Of a stretch of DNA of 64,000 nt, positions 20,176 to 32,033 are shown one piece after another. The stretch is from Phocoena phocoena (Eukaryota; Chordata; Mammalia; Artiodactyla; Phocoenidae): the NCBI RefSeq assembly GCF_963924675.1, contig NC_089232.1, positions 36,289,312 through 36,353,311 of the forward strand, in the 5' to 3' direction. Within the stretch, counting starts at the first letter, position 1, and each line of letters begins with the position of its first letter. Both the position numbers and the translations under genes were made by a program. The notes below the pieces were generated by a model. That model made no database searches. It was not told where the DNA came from and worked only from the letters and a program-made list of their open reading frames with translations.

Positions 20176-22540
20176 CCATCTCTCTGTACCTCCTGCTTAG
20201 GGAGCCATCCTCATGGATTTGAGAAACAACCTTGATTTCCTTCAAAGGACACTTTGAGCCCCCAAACCAAACTCTGCCCCCAGAACACCCTCCTTGCACT
20301 AGAACTGATGGACTGTCTCCTGCAGGACCCAAGCTGAGCCCCTCTGGAGAATGTGGTAAGAGAGGGAGGAGAGATCCTGTCACTCAGGAGCCTGTCCTGT
20401 GTTCCCTCCTTCCCAGGGCCCTTGGAGCACAAAAAATATCTTCCAATGCTGCTGCTCTCATCACTTTCCAACAACATCCCTGGAGCGCCTCCCGTGTTCC
20501 AGGCCCCAGGGATGTTCATAGGGATACGAAATGATCCCTCTCCTCCAAAGAGTGCATTGTCCAACCACCATGAGACAGACACGGGAACGAATGCTCTCAT
20601 ATCATATGACAAGCAATATAGGCAGACAGAGTGCTGCTGTGGGAATTTGGACGAGGGAGGAATGAATTTTGCTTTGCTGTGGCAAGCTACAGCAAGAAGG
20701 TGACATCAGTGGTGGCTGTAGACAGCTGGGAGAGGATTGGGGAGAGCCCTTTTAGATACAAGGGACAGTAAAGTCTCGATGGTGTCAAAGAGCATGGTGT
20801 GTTTGAGGATAAAGAGTAGGTACTCTGAGGGTAAAGCACGAGTGGAGACAGGGTGGAGGAAGAGACTTGGGGAGATCGGGTGGGTAAAGGGCCATGATTC
20901 TGCAGATGAGGCAAGGAGATTATTAACTGGGGGCTAATACCACCAGAGCCATCTTATACAACGCTTCCTCTGGCTGGGATGAACAATGAGAAATGGAGCT
21001 GGTCACCCATTTCATTCCAACCGCACTCATTCTCAGAGGGCAGGCTCAACCCAGCCATCCTGGAGTCATCCCAGACACCACGTACCAGGGTCATCCCGAG
21101 CAAAGGCCAGCAAAGAGACCACCTGAGGACATCTGTAGTCCCATAATGACCCTTCTCCCTTAGTCTATAGGTGAAGGACTCGTGATAGACGTTCTCTCTC
21201 TAGTTGGCTTACAGGCCCAGACTAAGCTGAATCCTAAGTTGGCTGTCTCGAAGCCAGGGTCTCTATCTGATACCTGCAAAGACAGGATTGAAGCCTGGGG
21301 CGTGCCAGGACCACTGTGGCTTCTCTCCTGCCCCATGGACTGAGTGTGGAGAAGGAAGCAGAGGGAGGCAGGAAAAAAGGTGGGGGAGGTGACAGGAGTA
21401 TAGTGTCAGAACCCAGTTCACCATCCACGGCAGGTACTCACCAGCACTCCAGCACATGAGGCCTGGCTTTCACACCCGCCTTATGTCAGAATGGGATTCC
21501 CAGACACGTTTTTCTAAGTAATTTACAACTAGAGGTGGAAAGCAAAGGGATTCTGGGTTGACAGTGAACCCGTGGTGAGAAATCCAAATCTGAAGGCAGC
21601 ACCTGCCCCACCTAAGAAGCCAAAGCCCTTCTCGCACGGAGGCTGTGGGCCAGAGGTGCTTTACTGAGAACCCACCTGTGCCAACCCTGAGGGTACAGTG
21701 ATGAAGGGGACATGCTTCCTGCCTCCAAGGACTTCACAGTCTGGTGGCAAAGGCAGACAGGTACACAGCTCCTAGCCTCCCAGGTGCCATGCATTGTGTA
21801 AACTGTGATGAATTCTAGTCTCTTCAAATGGAAAATCTAATCAAGGTACTGGGTTATCTGGCTTCCCCTTCCACAAACTGGCCCTCAGTGGGATCCATGT
21901 CTAATATTGTGAAAGGCACACTGTATCATCCTTAACTACTCATAAATGACACTGTCAAACTGATACAAAAATCTATTCAGAAAAACAGCTCAGATTGTCT
22001 CAACACATGTCATTCTGTTGGCAAAGGCTGTAATTAATTATTTTCCTCTCCAATTTTGTTCTAGTCTTCAAATGACTTTATACAGCAAAGTTCTGGATTC
22101 CTTAATTCCCCCGAGCCCTGCCAGGTCTGGGGCTGTGGTAGTGTTCAATGGTACGGCTGCTGAAACATTCAAAATTCAAGGCAGGCCCATGACTGGGCTT
22201 CATAAGAAACCACAAGTCTAAGCTGCTGATACCTTAGCAGAGCAAGTTTTTTAAGATCCAGGATCTATTTTGAAGGAGTGGAATAGAGGAATTTAAGAAA
22301 TGACATTGATAAGGATAAAAGGATCTTTGGATGAAAGTTATAGGGAAGTGGGTTTGGGCTCAAAACAAGGAAGAGTTTACCATAGTTGGAGCCATCCAAG
22401 ACTGGTGGAGGTAGTGGGCTTTCTGTTGTTCACAGAGGCCAAGCAGAGGTGTGATGACAGTCAGAGGTTCTTATACTGGGTGGGAGGTTGAATGAGATAA
22501 ACTCTATAGCCCTTTGTGCTGAACTTAAGTCTTCACCCTG
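20176..22540. other. Mostly unique sequence with two L2-like remnants
   Basis: L2 3'-end-like antisense text appears near 20465-20640 ('gcgcctcccgtgttccaggc') and 21655-21810 ('cctgtgccaaccctgagg', 'caaggacttcacagtctgg'). Overlapping open frames of up to 133 residues at 20211-20703 occur on both strands and have no recognisable domain. No RNA gene or young insertion is seen. Confidence 0.4.
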
Positions 22541-22689
22541 CTTTCAGCTGATGGAATAAACCTGGCCTGGCAACATCACCTCTTCTGGGCTCCATTTTAT
22601 CATTGCTGAGTTGGAAAGAGGGAGCAATTGTCAGATCCCTTGCTGGCCACTGTGGGTGAACCCCAGATCATTAACCCTGGACCTCAAAG

Positions 22690-25210
22690 GTGAGTGAGCA
22701 TAGTCTTGGGATCTCTGCATCCTCAACTCCATCTGGTGACTCCGAAGTTCCTTCAGTCCTCAACACTTGAGACCAGAAAGCCTGGTTTGTCTTGTTCTAT
22801 TTATTATTTAGATGACTGTTTGGCTCATTCCTGAGCAAGGCTTAAGTCAAGTCAGACCTGTTAATTGAATCAAGGTTATATAATCATATTTGTGCATTTA
22901 AATGCAAACCAGTTATGTTGGAGCCCAAGCATCTTATATACAAGGAGGGAGTTCTATTACATGTCAGGAATGTATGATAACACACAAAGCCTAACCCCGA
23001 AAGTGGAGGGTGGAGTACTCCAGGGCACTTCTGTTTCAATGACGTTGTTGTAATAGTTATTGCTCTGGGCACATTCTGGGAAGATACTGGAAACATCTCA
23101 ACCAAGTATGACATTGACATTACCCCATCTTGTCAAACCCATTACATTTGAAACGTGCCTTTCTGTAGCATTTGTCTTGGCATATAAATGTGTTATCAAA
23201 AATTGTAGGAGGCATTACAAGGAGCCCTCTCTTGGCCTTTTGGGTCCTCAGCATTCCCTCCTCATCTCCCTTGACAAACATATACCACAGGGCCCAATTA
23301 GGCATTTCTGTTTTTCACTTGGGCCTCTTTCCAGTTTCCAGGCTGAGTCTAAAAGCCTCCAAATCTTGAAGTCCTCAAATATTAGCCTCCTCTGCAAAGA
23401 GAGAGGAAAACACGGAGAAGTAGGTAAGGAAGTCATTGACGAGTTGAAGGGGGGGACTAGTAACATAAAGCAACTCATCAGGAAGAAGACACCAGACTCA
23501 AGACTGAAGTGTTTGTCCCTAAACGCTCTAAGATTCATCCAGGCATAACAGCCTTGTGGGGCCTCTAGCCCAGAGGCTCCCGTATGTTCATCCAAGCTCT
23601 GTGCTTGGATGGTGAGATACCAGATGCCTGTTTTCTGTCCAGTGTTAAGAACTGAGCTGGCAGGCTTTGTCAGGATCACTCAGCCTGAAAATCAATCAGA
23701 TGCCATCACTGGAGATGAGGAAGAGGCATTTTCTGCTCTCACATTTTGTCTGTGTCTCTGACACGAAAGCATCGGTTGCCTCTGAAGAGAAGCATTCTGG
23801 GGAGAGTTTCATCTTCACCACCATCCTGGTTAGGGAGCTCTTACAGCCTTAGAATTGCAAATGTCATGGAGGGGCCGCTCACTAGAGGTGGGGACCTTGC
23901 TGCAGGTTTCATCGTAAACACATGGCTGAAATGTGTCACACGTGGGCAGGCAAGCTAGTGTGTCCAAAATCAGCCTCTAGCCAGAGGACACTGACTTCAG
24001 CAAGACCAAATGAAACAGAAAGCTGATTTTTTCCAATAGGTTTCATCAGACCCACAGAGGACTAACCCTAAACCTGATTTTGGATTACGCTTTTCTTGCT
24101 AGGAATTATATTAAATGATTCTGTCCGGAACTGAAGTTCTTGATAGACTGGTGTAGCTTCTCAGTCTTTTGAGAATCCGCTATCAAGGGCTCATACTTAT
24201 CCCAGGTCAGCCCTTAACCCCCTCCCCCGCAGGGCACCTGAGACACAGGCAAGTGCGTGATGTCTGGCAAGGCTGGCAGGATTGTTAACTTTAGGCAAGA
24301 ATGTGGGTGTTAACACGTCAGAGTAGATCTGAGAAAATATTCCATACCAACCTGGCCACACTGGGAGCTCAGTCCCTAAGAAAGAATCAAGATAAGGGCG
24401 AGCATCTTACCTCTGAGAGGGCAGTGCTGGGTAAAGGCCACGCCTGCAAAGTGCAGAGCTCAGGGAAGACGGAGGCTCAGCTGGGCCCTACTCAGTCACT
24501 TGATGGACTTCCATAAACGCTACACTGGAGACTAGGGCGTGTGAAGTAGGAAAGAACACCATCTCTGCCCTGAGCTCTGAGATGGTGGCTGTAAGCCCGC
24601 AAGATGCCTGCAGAGCTGAAAGGTGGCCTACATGTTGCTTGGCTGAAGGATAATGGACTCAGGCCTAAACTTACTTGCCTCATTCACCCAGAGAGCTCTG
24701 ACCAGGAGCTACTTTCAGATGACACAGATCCCCACAGGGCACTTGCCTCTTTCCTGTGACACTTCTAAAAGTGACTCTTGCCACGTGACTGTAGTGACAA
24801 GTAGAGCTTTTCTCCAATGATACCATTGAGAATTCCAGACTTCCCCAAAAGGAAAAGGCTATGACTGGGAATACAGACTTCCCAGTGTATCCTACTTCTT
24901 ACACTCCCAGACCTGTGGGCGTAAAAGGAAATCTTAGAATGATGAGTATCCTGAAAATGAAAAGAAAAATACTTTTCAAGTTATGAAATCTAGTTGTTAT
25001 CATTGCTAGTTTTAAATATGTGGTGCCGCTTAAGTTTCTAACACAGGAGGCAGCCAGATTCAGAGTTCGAAGTACCCAAGTGGTTGTTTTGGAACAGGCG
25101 TTTTAAGGACACTTAGTGGAGAATATTGGGGCAATAGGTTGGTAGTCACTTTCGCAGCAGTGCTCTGAGGTCTTGGGTTTCATAAAAGATAATTTCTCCT
25201 TTTAAGGAAA
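22690..25210. other. About 2.5 kb of unique sequence
   Basis: A consensus donor ('caaag' then 'gtgagt') lies at 22690. The best upstream acceptor ('cttcaccctgctttcag', 22547) would define a 142-bp segment with stops in all three frames, so at best a non-coding exon. The 162-residue frame at 23060-23548 (+) and the 143-residue frame at 23248-23679 (-) overlap and are unrecognised. Confidence 0.35.
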
Positions 25211-25214
25211 ATTG

Positions 25215-25412
25215 AGTCTAAATGTAGTTTTTCCTTCCTCTAACTCCTTATTTCTTAATCCTATCCATTCTTCAAGACCTAGCTCAAATGCCACCTCCTT
25301 TCATAAGCCTTCCATGATTAACTTTAGTTGGAATTTCCCTCTCCCTTGTCTAACTCCCATGGCACTTTATCTACACCTCTTTGAAGGCCACTTTCCACTT
25401 TCTATAAAGTAA
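25215..25412 (+). repeat. L2: L2-like fragment, sense
   Basis: 'attcttcaagacctagctca' followed by 'aatgccacctcctttcataa' and 'ccatggcactttatctacac' follows the order of L2-family 3' sequence. It is diverged. Confidence 0.6.
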
Positions 25413-25439
25413 GTTACACACTTGTTTTATGTTAATACA

Positions 25440-26665
25440 TTTCCAAAGATTGAAATCTTACAGAGTATGTTCTTTGACAACTATGGAATTAAATTAAAAA
25501 TTAATAAAATAACTAAATAATTCTAAGTATTTGGATATTAAATAACATACTTCTCAGTAACCATGGATTAAAGAAGAAATTTTAAGAGAAATTAGAAAAT
25601 ATTCAAATTGAATGTTAATGAAAATTCAATATTACATTTCAAAATTTATAGGGTGCAGGTAAAGCAGTGCTTAGAGAGGAATTGATAGCACTAATCTGAT
25701 CATATTAGAAAAGAAGAAAGGTTTAAAGTTAATTATCCAAATTATCACTTTAGAAAGAAAAACAAATAAGGAAATTAAACCCAAAGAAAGTAGAAAAAAA
25801 ATAAATATAAAGACAGAAAATCAATATATTAGAAAACAAACTGTAGGGATTTTTAACAAACTTGAAAATTGGTTCTTTGAAAAGTTTCATAAAATTTATA
25901 AACCCCTAGCAAGACTGATCAATTTTTTAAAAAGAGAGAAAATACAAATTACCAATATATGGGATGGAAGAAAGGCTATCATTACCAATCCTACAGGCAT
26001 TATAATGGTAATAGGGAAATACTATGAACAACGTTATGCCAATAAAGTTGAAAACAGGTGAAATGAACAAATTCTTTGAAAAATACAACTTACCAAAATT
26101 GACACAGAAGAAACAGAAAATCTAAATAATCTATGTTTTATAAAGAAATTGAATTTCACTATAAGAAGCTTGCCACAAAGAAAACCCTATGCCTAGATGA
26201 TTTCACTTGCAAATTATTGATTAAGGAAAAAAATATAAATCTTGCATAAACTCTTTCAAAAAGGGAGAAAAGGGAAAAGTTTTCAAATTCATTTTATGAC
26301 GTCAGCATAACCCTGATATCAAGACCTGACAAAGGCATCTAAGGAAATGAAATGACAGACCAGTATACCTGTGAACATAGACACAAAAATCCTTAACAAA
26401 ATATAAGCAAATGGAATGCAGCAATACATAAAATTAATAATTCATTGTGACCAAGTGGAATTTATCCCAGGAATATATATAAAATGCATAAAACCCCTCT
26501 TTAGTAAATTTTCTTTGAACTTTTAAATGTATGGACATTTTTTATTATATTGGTTTCTAGCATCTGTTAAGAACCAATCTCAGGAGTACATAAAACCTCT
26601 TTTACTATTTTTGTAATTTCCTGTGTCTATAATTATTTCAAAATAAAGAGTAAAAAACAAACTAA
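25440..26665 (+). mobile_element. L1: Old L1 ORF2 and 3' region, sense, decayed
   Basis: This very A-rich strand includes L1 ORF2 landmarks in order: 'aaagcagtgcttagagagga', 'aacccctagcaagactgat', 'atgcctagatgatttcactt', 'cagaccagtatacctgtga' and 'gaatttatcccaggaata'. An L1-type tail 'atttcaaaataaagagtaaa' follows at about 26635. Stops occur throughout, so nothing is coding. Confidence 0.8.
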
Positions 26666-27374
26666 TCAAAAACAACAACCAAGTTTAAGAACATCATAAC
26701 AAATCTTTATTGCAAAATTATACTTGAATTAAGTATTACATTTCTTGTGGAAATCAGCTCTATTACAAAATTTAGAAACCATTTAAATATGGGTTTGAAA
26801 TATCTGCATATTGAACAATACTTATACATGTATGAAATAACATTATTTTCCCCAAACATGTTCTTTTTCTTTATTTCCCATATTTAATCCTAGTTTTAAA
26901 TGCCATTTAATTTCAAAATTGTCCTATCTTTGTAAGATAAAATCTGAAAATTTAATAGTTTATTTCTTTTTGAAAAATAATTTTCAAGCCATAACTCAGG
27001 GAGGGGTAAAGCTCTGAACGCAGGTCCAGCTTGCTGACTTCTGTAAAAGAGGCCACAGCACAGCATCCCCCCATATTCCCTTCTGAACTGGCCCCCCACA
27101 GTGGCGAGAGTAGTTTGTTGGGTCATCACTGTGATCTCGTGTCAGTGGAATTGGGGGAGAGAGTGGGAAGATGGGAATGGGCCCTGTATTTGTGGCTAAG
27201 GTTAGTTGGACTTCATACTCCAGGCAAAAGAGAGTCGCTAAGGCTTTTAACAGTGAGAAACGCCATTAATCTCTGTTTAGGAAGGTACCACATTTCATCT
27301 AATCTAAGGTACCTGATTGTGTAACCTACCATTCTTATGAGTCCCTACCATTCTTATGAGTAGCTCTAAAAAAG
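26666..27374. other. AT-rich to mixed unique sequence
   Basis: No repeat family is firmly recognised. A 19-bp tandem duplication at 27325-27362 is listed separately. Confidence 0.35.
27325..27362 (+). repeat. 19-bp tandem duplication
   Basis: 'cctaccattcttatgagt' occurs at 27325-27342 and again at 27344-27361, a perfect two-copy tandem of a 19-bp unit apart from its last base. Confidence 0.9.
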
Positions 27375-27487
27375 AGGAAAGCTCAGCTCAGAGAGATTAA
27401 GTCACTTGCCCAAGGTCACACAGGTAGAAGCTGGACTTTGAATTCAGGTAGTCCATCTCCTGAGCCAGCACTCTTTACTGCCACACT
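27375..27487 (-). repeat. MIR: MIR SINE, antisense
   Basis: 'gagagattaagtcacttgcc' and 'caaggtcacacaggtagaag' are the reverse complement of the MIR core. Confidence 0.85.
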
Positions 27488-27554
27488 ATTATTCACACTC
27501 ACAAAAGGCAAAGGAGGCTGCCAACACTGTAGGGATGTCAAATAAGATTAGGTC

Positions 27555-28060
27555 ATCCATGCCCGGCACAGGAACAATTTGTAAAGGGAACAGTGTGGTG
27601 GGCAGAAACCAGGTTGCAGCGGGTGGCGGAGGGACTGGGTTTGAAGAAGTAGAAACACCACGGTGGACCTCCTTCATGAGGTGCAGCAATTAAAAGGAGT
27701 TGGTGGTTGGATTTTTTTTTTTTAGTGTTGGGAAGGACTTGGGCAGCCTTATTGGTTGAGGAGAAGGAGCCAGGGCAAAGAGAAAATAACCAAGGCTGGG
27801 AAATCTGCAGAGGTAACAGGAATAGGAACAGGAGTGGAGGTGAAGCCTGGAGGAGACAGGGGACACGTCCTCTTAGGCTGAACACATGGACCCAGGGCTC
27901 TTTGGAGATACCGGCACGTTTACGGGAGCAGGAGGTCGAGGGGCTCATACACTATTTCCTTGGTGGAACAGGTGGTGAGGCCATTAGCTGAGAGTGAGGG
28001 AAATAGGGCCTTGATGATGAGGTGCTTTGGTATGGTGACTATGGAAAACAGGAAAGAAAG
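27555..28060 (+). repeat. Ancient dispersed repeat, same family as 2290-2956
   Basis: 'gggcagaaaccaggttgcag', 'tgttgggaaggacttgggca' and 'ctgagagtgagggaaatagg' follow the later part of the same old repeat. A T-run lies at 27712-27723. Open frames of 131 (-) and 94 (+) residues here are probably chance. Confidence 0.5.
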
Positions 28061-28330
28061 GAACAAGGAGCTATATACCCCACATTCCCCCAGGAATGTC
28101 CTCCAAGACTTTAGCCATATTATGCATTTCCAACTCATTCCACAAAGCCACCTCTGACCCCAAATGCCTGACTACTCCTGGCCCATCTCATCCTGAGAGG
28201 GACAGTCCACATCTCACCTGTGGGAGTAGCTTGTGGACATGCTTGGCTGGTGCCATGGCATTACTGGAAAGCAGATTTGGTTCCTTTCTTTAGGAGGAGC
28301 GATTAGAAAAGAGTATAGTTTCTAGATTCC

Positions 28331-28542
28331 TAGATTGAATCCTGGCTCCAATATGCCCCAGCTGTGTGACTTTGAGTAAGTGACTTAACCTCTCTGTGCT
28401 TCAACTCCTAATCTGTACAACAAGGATAAAAATAGTGCCTATCTTATAGGAGTGTTGTGAAGATTAAGTGAAGTTATATATATGAAACATTTTAGAACTA
28501 TGCCAAACACATAGTAAGTGCTCAAAAATGTAAGCTATTATA
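28331..28542 (+). repeat. MIR: MIR SINE, sense, long copy
   Basis: 'ctgtgtgactttgagtaagt', 'cttaacctctctgtgcttca', 'ggagtgttgtgaagattaag' and 'cacatagtaagtgctcaa' cover most of the MIR consensus in order. Confidence 0.9.
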
Positions 28543-29214
28543 ATGAGATCTTATGCTGATCTCTTATCCTAGTTGGCCTTGAAAGAGGCAGAGAAAGGTC
28601 TGGCTGAAGGTATAATGGACCAATAACTCATGGGAAGGCTCTAGAGGTCACTTATTTTTTCAGCCAGCCAATGCAGATTTTTCTCTAGCTAGTGTCCTAT
28701 CAATTATGTGCCAGATGCCAATGCAGGATGCCTGGCTTGCACTGACTGCTCTGGCCCCACCCCTCCTCTCTTCCATCTCCTCTCTAGTGTCCAAACATTT
28801 CTCCCTTTCTCAGGCAGAACAGTTTTCCAACCCTAATGGTCCCAGGAGAAGCTCAGAGTCTGCTCTTAAGTGCCGTGTCGATGAATTTCTTCCCTCCAAA
28901 TTCTTTTCTCCTTCATATCATTGTGATTAACTCCTTTATGTGTGTGTATATTTTTTCTTTTGAATGAACTTTCAAAGAGTGAGATCACATCTTTATTCCT
29001 ATGGCCACTTTGCTTTCTTAAGATGGCTGTACTCAGTCACAACATCCAAGAGATTTTCATACACAACAATTAGTTCTCATCAATATGTAGACCAGGAAAA
29101 AAGACCACTCCTGAGGGCACCAGCCTGGCCACTCTTAGACCATTTCCCTGAAAGTGATGATACTTCTCTAGACTCGAGGTGACCGTCCATCTCAAACGTG
29201 TCATCATCCACATT
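28543..29214. other. Unique sequence, nothing recognised
   Basis: The 74- and 72-residue open frames at 28706-28930 and 28964-29182 (+) have no recognisable domain or splice context. Confidence 0.35.
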
Positions 29215-29334
29215 CATGCATTCCACAAGCACTAAGTGTCCACCCGGAGCGTGGAATTGTGCTGTGTGCTAGGCTGAGCGTTACAATGGTGTGCAACCAG
29301 CATGGTGATCCCTGCTTTCTGGCAATGTGACCCA
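29215..29334 (-). repeat. L2: L2-like 3' end, antisense
   Basis: 'cattccacaagcactaagtg' and 'gtgtgctaggctgagcgtta' fit the reverse complement of the L2 terminal region. It is diverged. Confidence 0.45.
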
Positions 29335-29592
29335 TGCATCTTCCCCCTAAAGTAACCACTACTATGACATCTGTCACCATAGCTTAGTTTTGCCTGTTTT
29401 GGAACTTTGTATAATGGGATCATAGAGTATGTGTCATTTTGGGTCTAACATCTTCTACCCAGCATTACCACCATGAGCTGGACTGTATTGCTCCCTGTAG
29501 CAATGGTCTGTTCTTTTTTATTGCTGTCTAGTAATCCATCAGCCAATTATACCATAATTGATTTATGTACCCAAGCTTTTATTTGTTACTCC
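29335..29592 (-). mobile_element. L1: Old L1 (L1M) 3' fragment, antisense
   Basis: 'aagtaaccactactatgaca', 'agcttagttttgcctgtttt' and 'aactttgtataatgggatca' are typical of old L1 3' ORF2 sequence in reverse complement. Confidence 0.75.
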
Positions 29593-29774
29593 TTTACTGG
29601 ATTGATGTGACCAGAAGACAAATAGCTTATGAGCATGGAGGCAGAGAGAAACTTGAGGAAGTTCATTGTTAGGAATTCACAGAATTGAAGGGGATTTTTT
29701 GAACTCTCAGGGGCCTTGAACTGGATTTTGGGGGAAACTTTAAGTCTCTAGGGAGAAGGGATGCTTCTGGGTTA

Positions 29775-29940
29775 TACTGACTGTGTGGCAGACCCTCTGC
29801 TAAGTGTTTGACCCTCTTTACTTCAGCTAATCCTCAATAACAACCCCTCTAGGTATTACTAGCTGCATTTTAAAGATGAGGAAACTGAGGCTCTTTGAGT
29901 TAAATGACTTTCCCAACAACTGCAATAGGTATGTAGAAAT
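29775..29940 (-). repeat. MIR: MIR SINE, antisense
   Basis: 'ttttaaagatgaggaaactg' and 'aggctctttgagttaaatga' match the antisense MIR core. Confidence 0.75.
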
Positions 29941-30137
29941 ATGGGGAAGCATAATTAGAAATTTTAAAAGTTGAATAAATTTGTAGATAAGATTGATAAT
30001 TATGGGTACAAAGACTTGAAGGGATAGATATATAAAAGATTCTTCTTAAAGTTCCGTTAAAGATTAGTGAAATCACAGAAGCTTAAAATTTTCTTTCACT
30101 ATTATATTGATTTTTCAATGAAAAAAAGTGATTTGGA

Positions 30138-30460
30138 GGGCTTCCCTGGTGGCGCAGTGGTTGAGAGTCCGCTTGCCGATGCAGGGGACACGGGTTCGTG
30201 CCCCGGTCCGGGAAGATCCCACATGCCGCGGAGCGGCTGGGCCCGTGAGCCATGGCCGCTAAGCCTGCGCGTCCGGAGCCTGTGCTCCGCAAAGGGAGAG
30301 GCCACAACAGTGAGAGGCCCGTGTACTGCAAAAAAAAAAAAGACACCGCAACGAGAAGCCCACGCACCACAATGAAGAGTAGCCCCTGTTCACCTCAACT
30401 AGAGAAAGCCCGCACACAGCAACGAAGACCCAACGCAGTCAAAAAAAAAAAAAAAAAAAA
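30138..30460 (+). mobile_element. CHR-2/CHR-1: Composite SINE: CHR-2 joined to a CHR-1 tail
   Basis: A near-intact CHR-2 (30138-30329) ends in its own A-run (30330-30341). It is followed directly by the 3' third of a CHR-1 (30342-30440, 'cgcaacgagaagcccacgca' to 'cgaagacccaacgcagtc') and a second A-run of 20. No CHR-1 5' part lies upstream. The A-rich repeat 'aaaaaaagtga' (30121-30131 and 30454-30464) brackets the whole unit, with six extra bases before the CHR-2 start. It is either a template-switch chimera or a CHR-2 landing beside a 5'-truncated CHR-1. Confidence 0.85.
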
Positions 30461-30665
30461 GTGAGGATGATGATGATGATGATAATAATAGTACTTTCCC
30501 CTCAGCATTGTTGAAGCTTAAGTGGGCTATTATGTGAAGCTTTACATTTATATGTAAGTTAAATTTATATAAATTATATATAAATTTGTATTTTAAATGT
30601 GATGCTTAAATGAGCTATTATGTGGAAAGTGCTAAGAATAGTGTCTGCCATACTATAGGAGCTTT
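30461..30665 (+). repeat. MIR: MIR-like fragment with a GAT-rich patch
   Basis: The GATGAT/AATAAT run at 30464-30490 leads into 'agtactttcccctcagcatt' and 'tgttgaagcttaagtgggct', which resembles the MIR 3' half. The trinucleotide run may have expanded from MIR 'ggataataata' sequence. Confidence 0.5.
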
Positions 30666-30737
30666 CTGTATGTGTATACATATATATATGTATACATTAA
30701 CTAGTATTATTATGGAGGCTTTTTTTTGGTGTAGCAT

Positions 30738-30828
30738 GAAGTTGTGGTGGCGGTTGTTGTTGGTGGTGGTGATGATGGTCATAATGATGGTGGTGGTGTT
30801 GATGGTGGTTGTAGTAGCAGTGGTAGGA
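30738..30828 (+). repeat. GGT/GTT/GAT trinucleotide-rich tract
   Basis: Imperfect GTT, GGT and GAT triplets run for about 90 bp ('ggttgttgttggtggtggtg'). They produce the valine/methionine-rich frame seen on +. This is a degenerate microsatellite. Confidence 0.85.
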
Positions 30829-30849
30829 GATGAGGAACCAGGTCATGTA

Positions 30850-31085
30850 GGTCCTCATATGCTATGGTAAAGAGTTTGGAATTTATTCTGAGTATAATGG
30901 GAAACTGTTGAAACCTTTTGAGCAAGGCAGTGGGGTGAACTGATTCATAATTTCAAAAGATCTCTCCGGCTGCTGTGTGCTGAACAGACAGAAGAGAAGC
31001 AAGAGTAGAAGCAGGGGGATTAGTCAGGAGGCCCCTGCAGTGGTGCGGGGTAGCTTAGACCAGAATGCTAGTGAAGGAGAGGGTG
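30850..31085 (+). repeat. Ancient dispersed repeat fragment
   Basis: 'aagagtttggaatttattct', 'gaaaccttttgagcaaggca' and 'gatctctccggctgctgtgt' correspond to the early part of the family seen at 2290-2956. Confidence 0.6.
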
Positions 31086-31164
31086 ACGACAGTCAGGTGT
31101 CACCCAGAATGGGTCAAGCTCATTGGGGTTATCACACAGCCTTTGCATGGCTGTTACCGAAGCC

Positions 31165-31465
31165 TGAAAATCCTTCCCCCAGAACATCCACTGGCTCACC
31201 TCCATCCCTTTATTCATGTCTTTGTTCAGATATCGCCCCTCCCAGAGGCCTTCCCTGACCACCCTAGCTAAAACAATAAATTGCCCTACCCTGATGTATT
31301 ATTCTTTATAGTACTTATCTAAAGTCATGTGATTTATTTTTTCACTCATTTGTTTGTCTCTTTCCCCCACCCTATAACATAGATTCTGTAAGAGAAGGGA
31401 CTTGCTTATCTCCCGCCACACCTGACATATTTTAGGTGCTCAATAGATGCTTGTTGAATTAATAA
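31165..31465 (+). repeat. L2: L2 3' end, sense
   Basis: 'ggccttccctgaccacccta', 'attctttatagtacttatct' and 'taggtgctcaatagatgctt' reproduce the order of the L2 3' region through to its terminal 'gttgaattaataaataa'. Confidence 0.88.
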
Positions 31466-32033
31466 ATAAGTGAAAATTCAAAGTGCTGGTGAGAAGGCTG
31501 GAAAGCATCACCTCCAGAGACAGCTGCACTCGCAGGAAGAAGGAGCCGTTGTATCAGCCACCCCTGCTGGGTGGGGGTAGAGAAGACATGTAGGTGGTTT
31601 CAGTTTAGCTCCGAGGTCAGGCTTTATGATTTATTTATTTATGCGTACCCCACCTCATTCCACAAAGGATTAAATGTGGCTTATAGGAAATGCACAGTGC
31701 TTAGTGAAATATAAATGCAGAATAAAATTAGGATGAGGGAAAAGACCAATCAGAATAGATTCTCTGGACGACAGGGTCTTATACACCTGAGATATCTGGT
31801 AGCAAATGTATCTCTGAGTTTTCTGGTGGCCAAAAGCAGAAGGCACTAAACTTCCTATGAAACTAGGTAAGGACACAGAAATGAAAGTAGGACTGTGGCT
31901 GGTGGGAGATTGTCGGTGGTTCACTGTGGATCTCATTAGAGGAGCTGGGTTGGTGGACCCGGTCTTACATTTCCTCTTGCTCCAGTATTTTGGGGGTGGA
32001 AAGGAAGAGAGGGCTGGGAGGGAGGAATCTCTT
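31466..32033. other. Unique sequence, nothing firmly recognised
   Basis: No repeat or splice-flanked open segment is evident. A donor-like 'ctag/gtaagg' at 31866 has no convincing acceptor upstream. Confidence 0.35.

Noticed and set aside
22548..22689. Coding exon ending at the strong donor at 22690
   Set aside because: With the best acceptor, all three frames contain stops. Alternative acceptors are weak.
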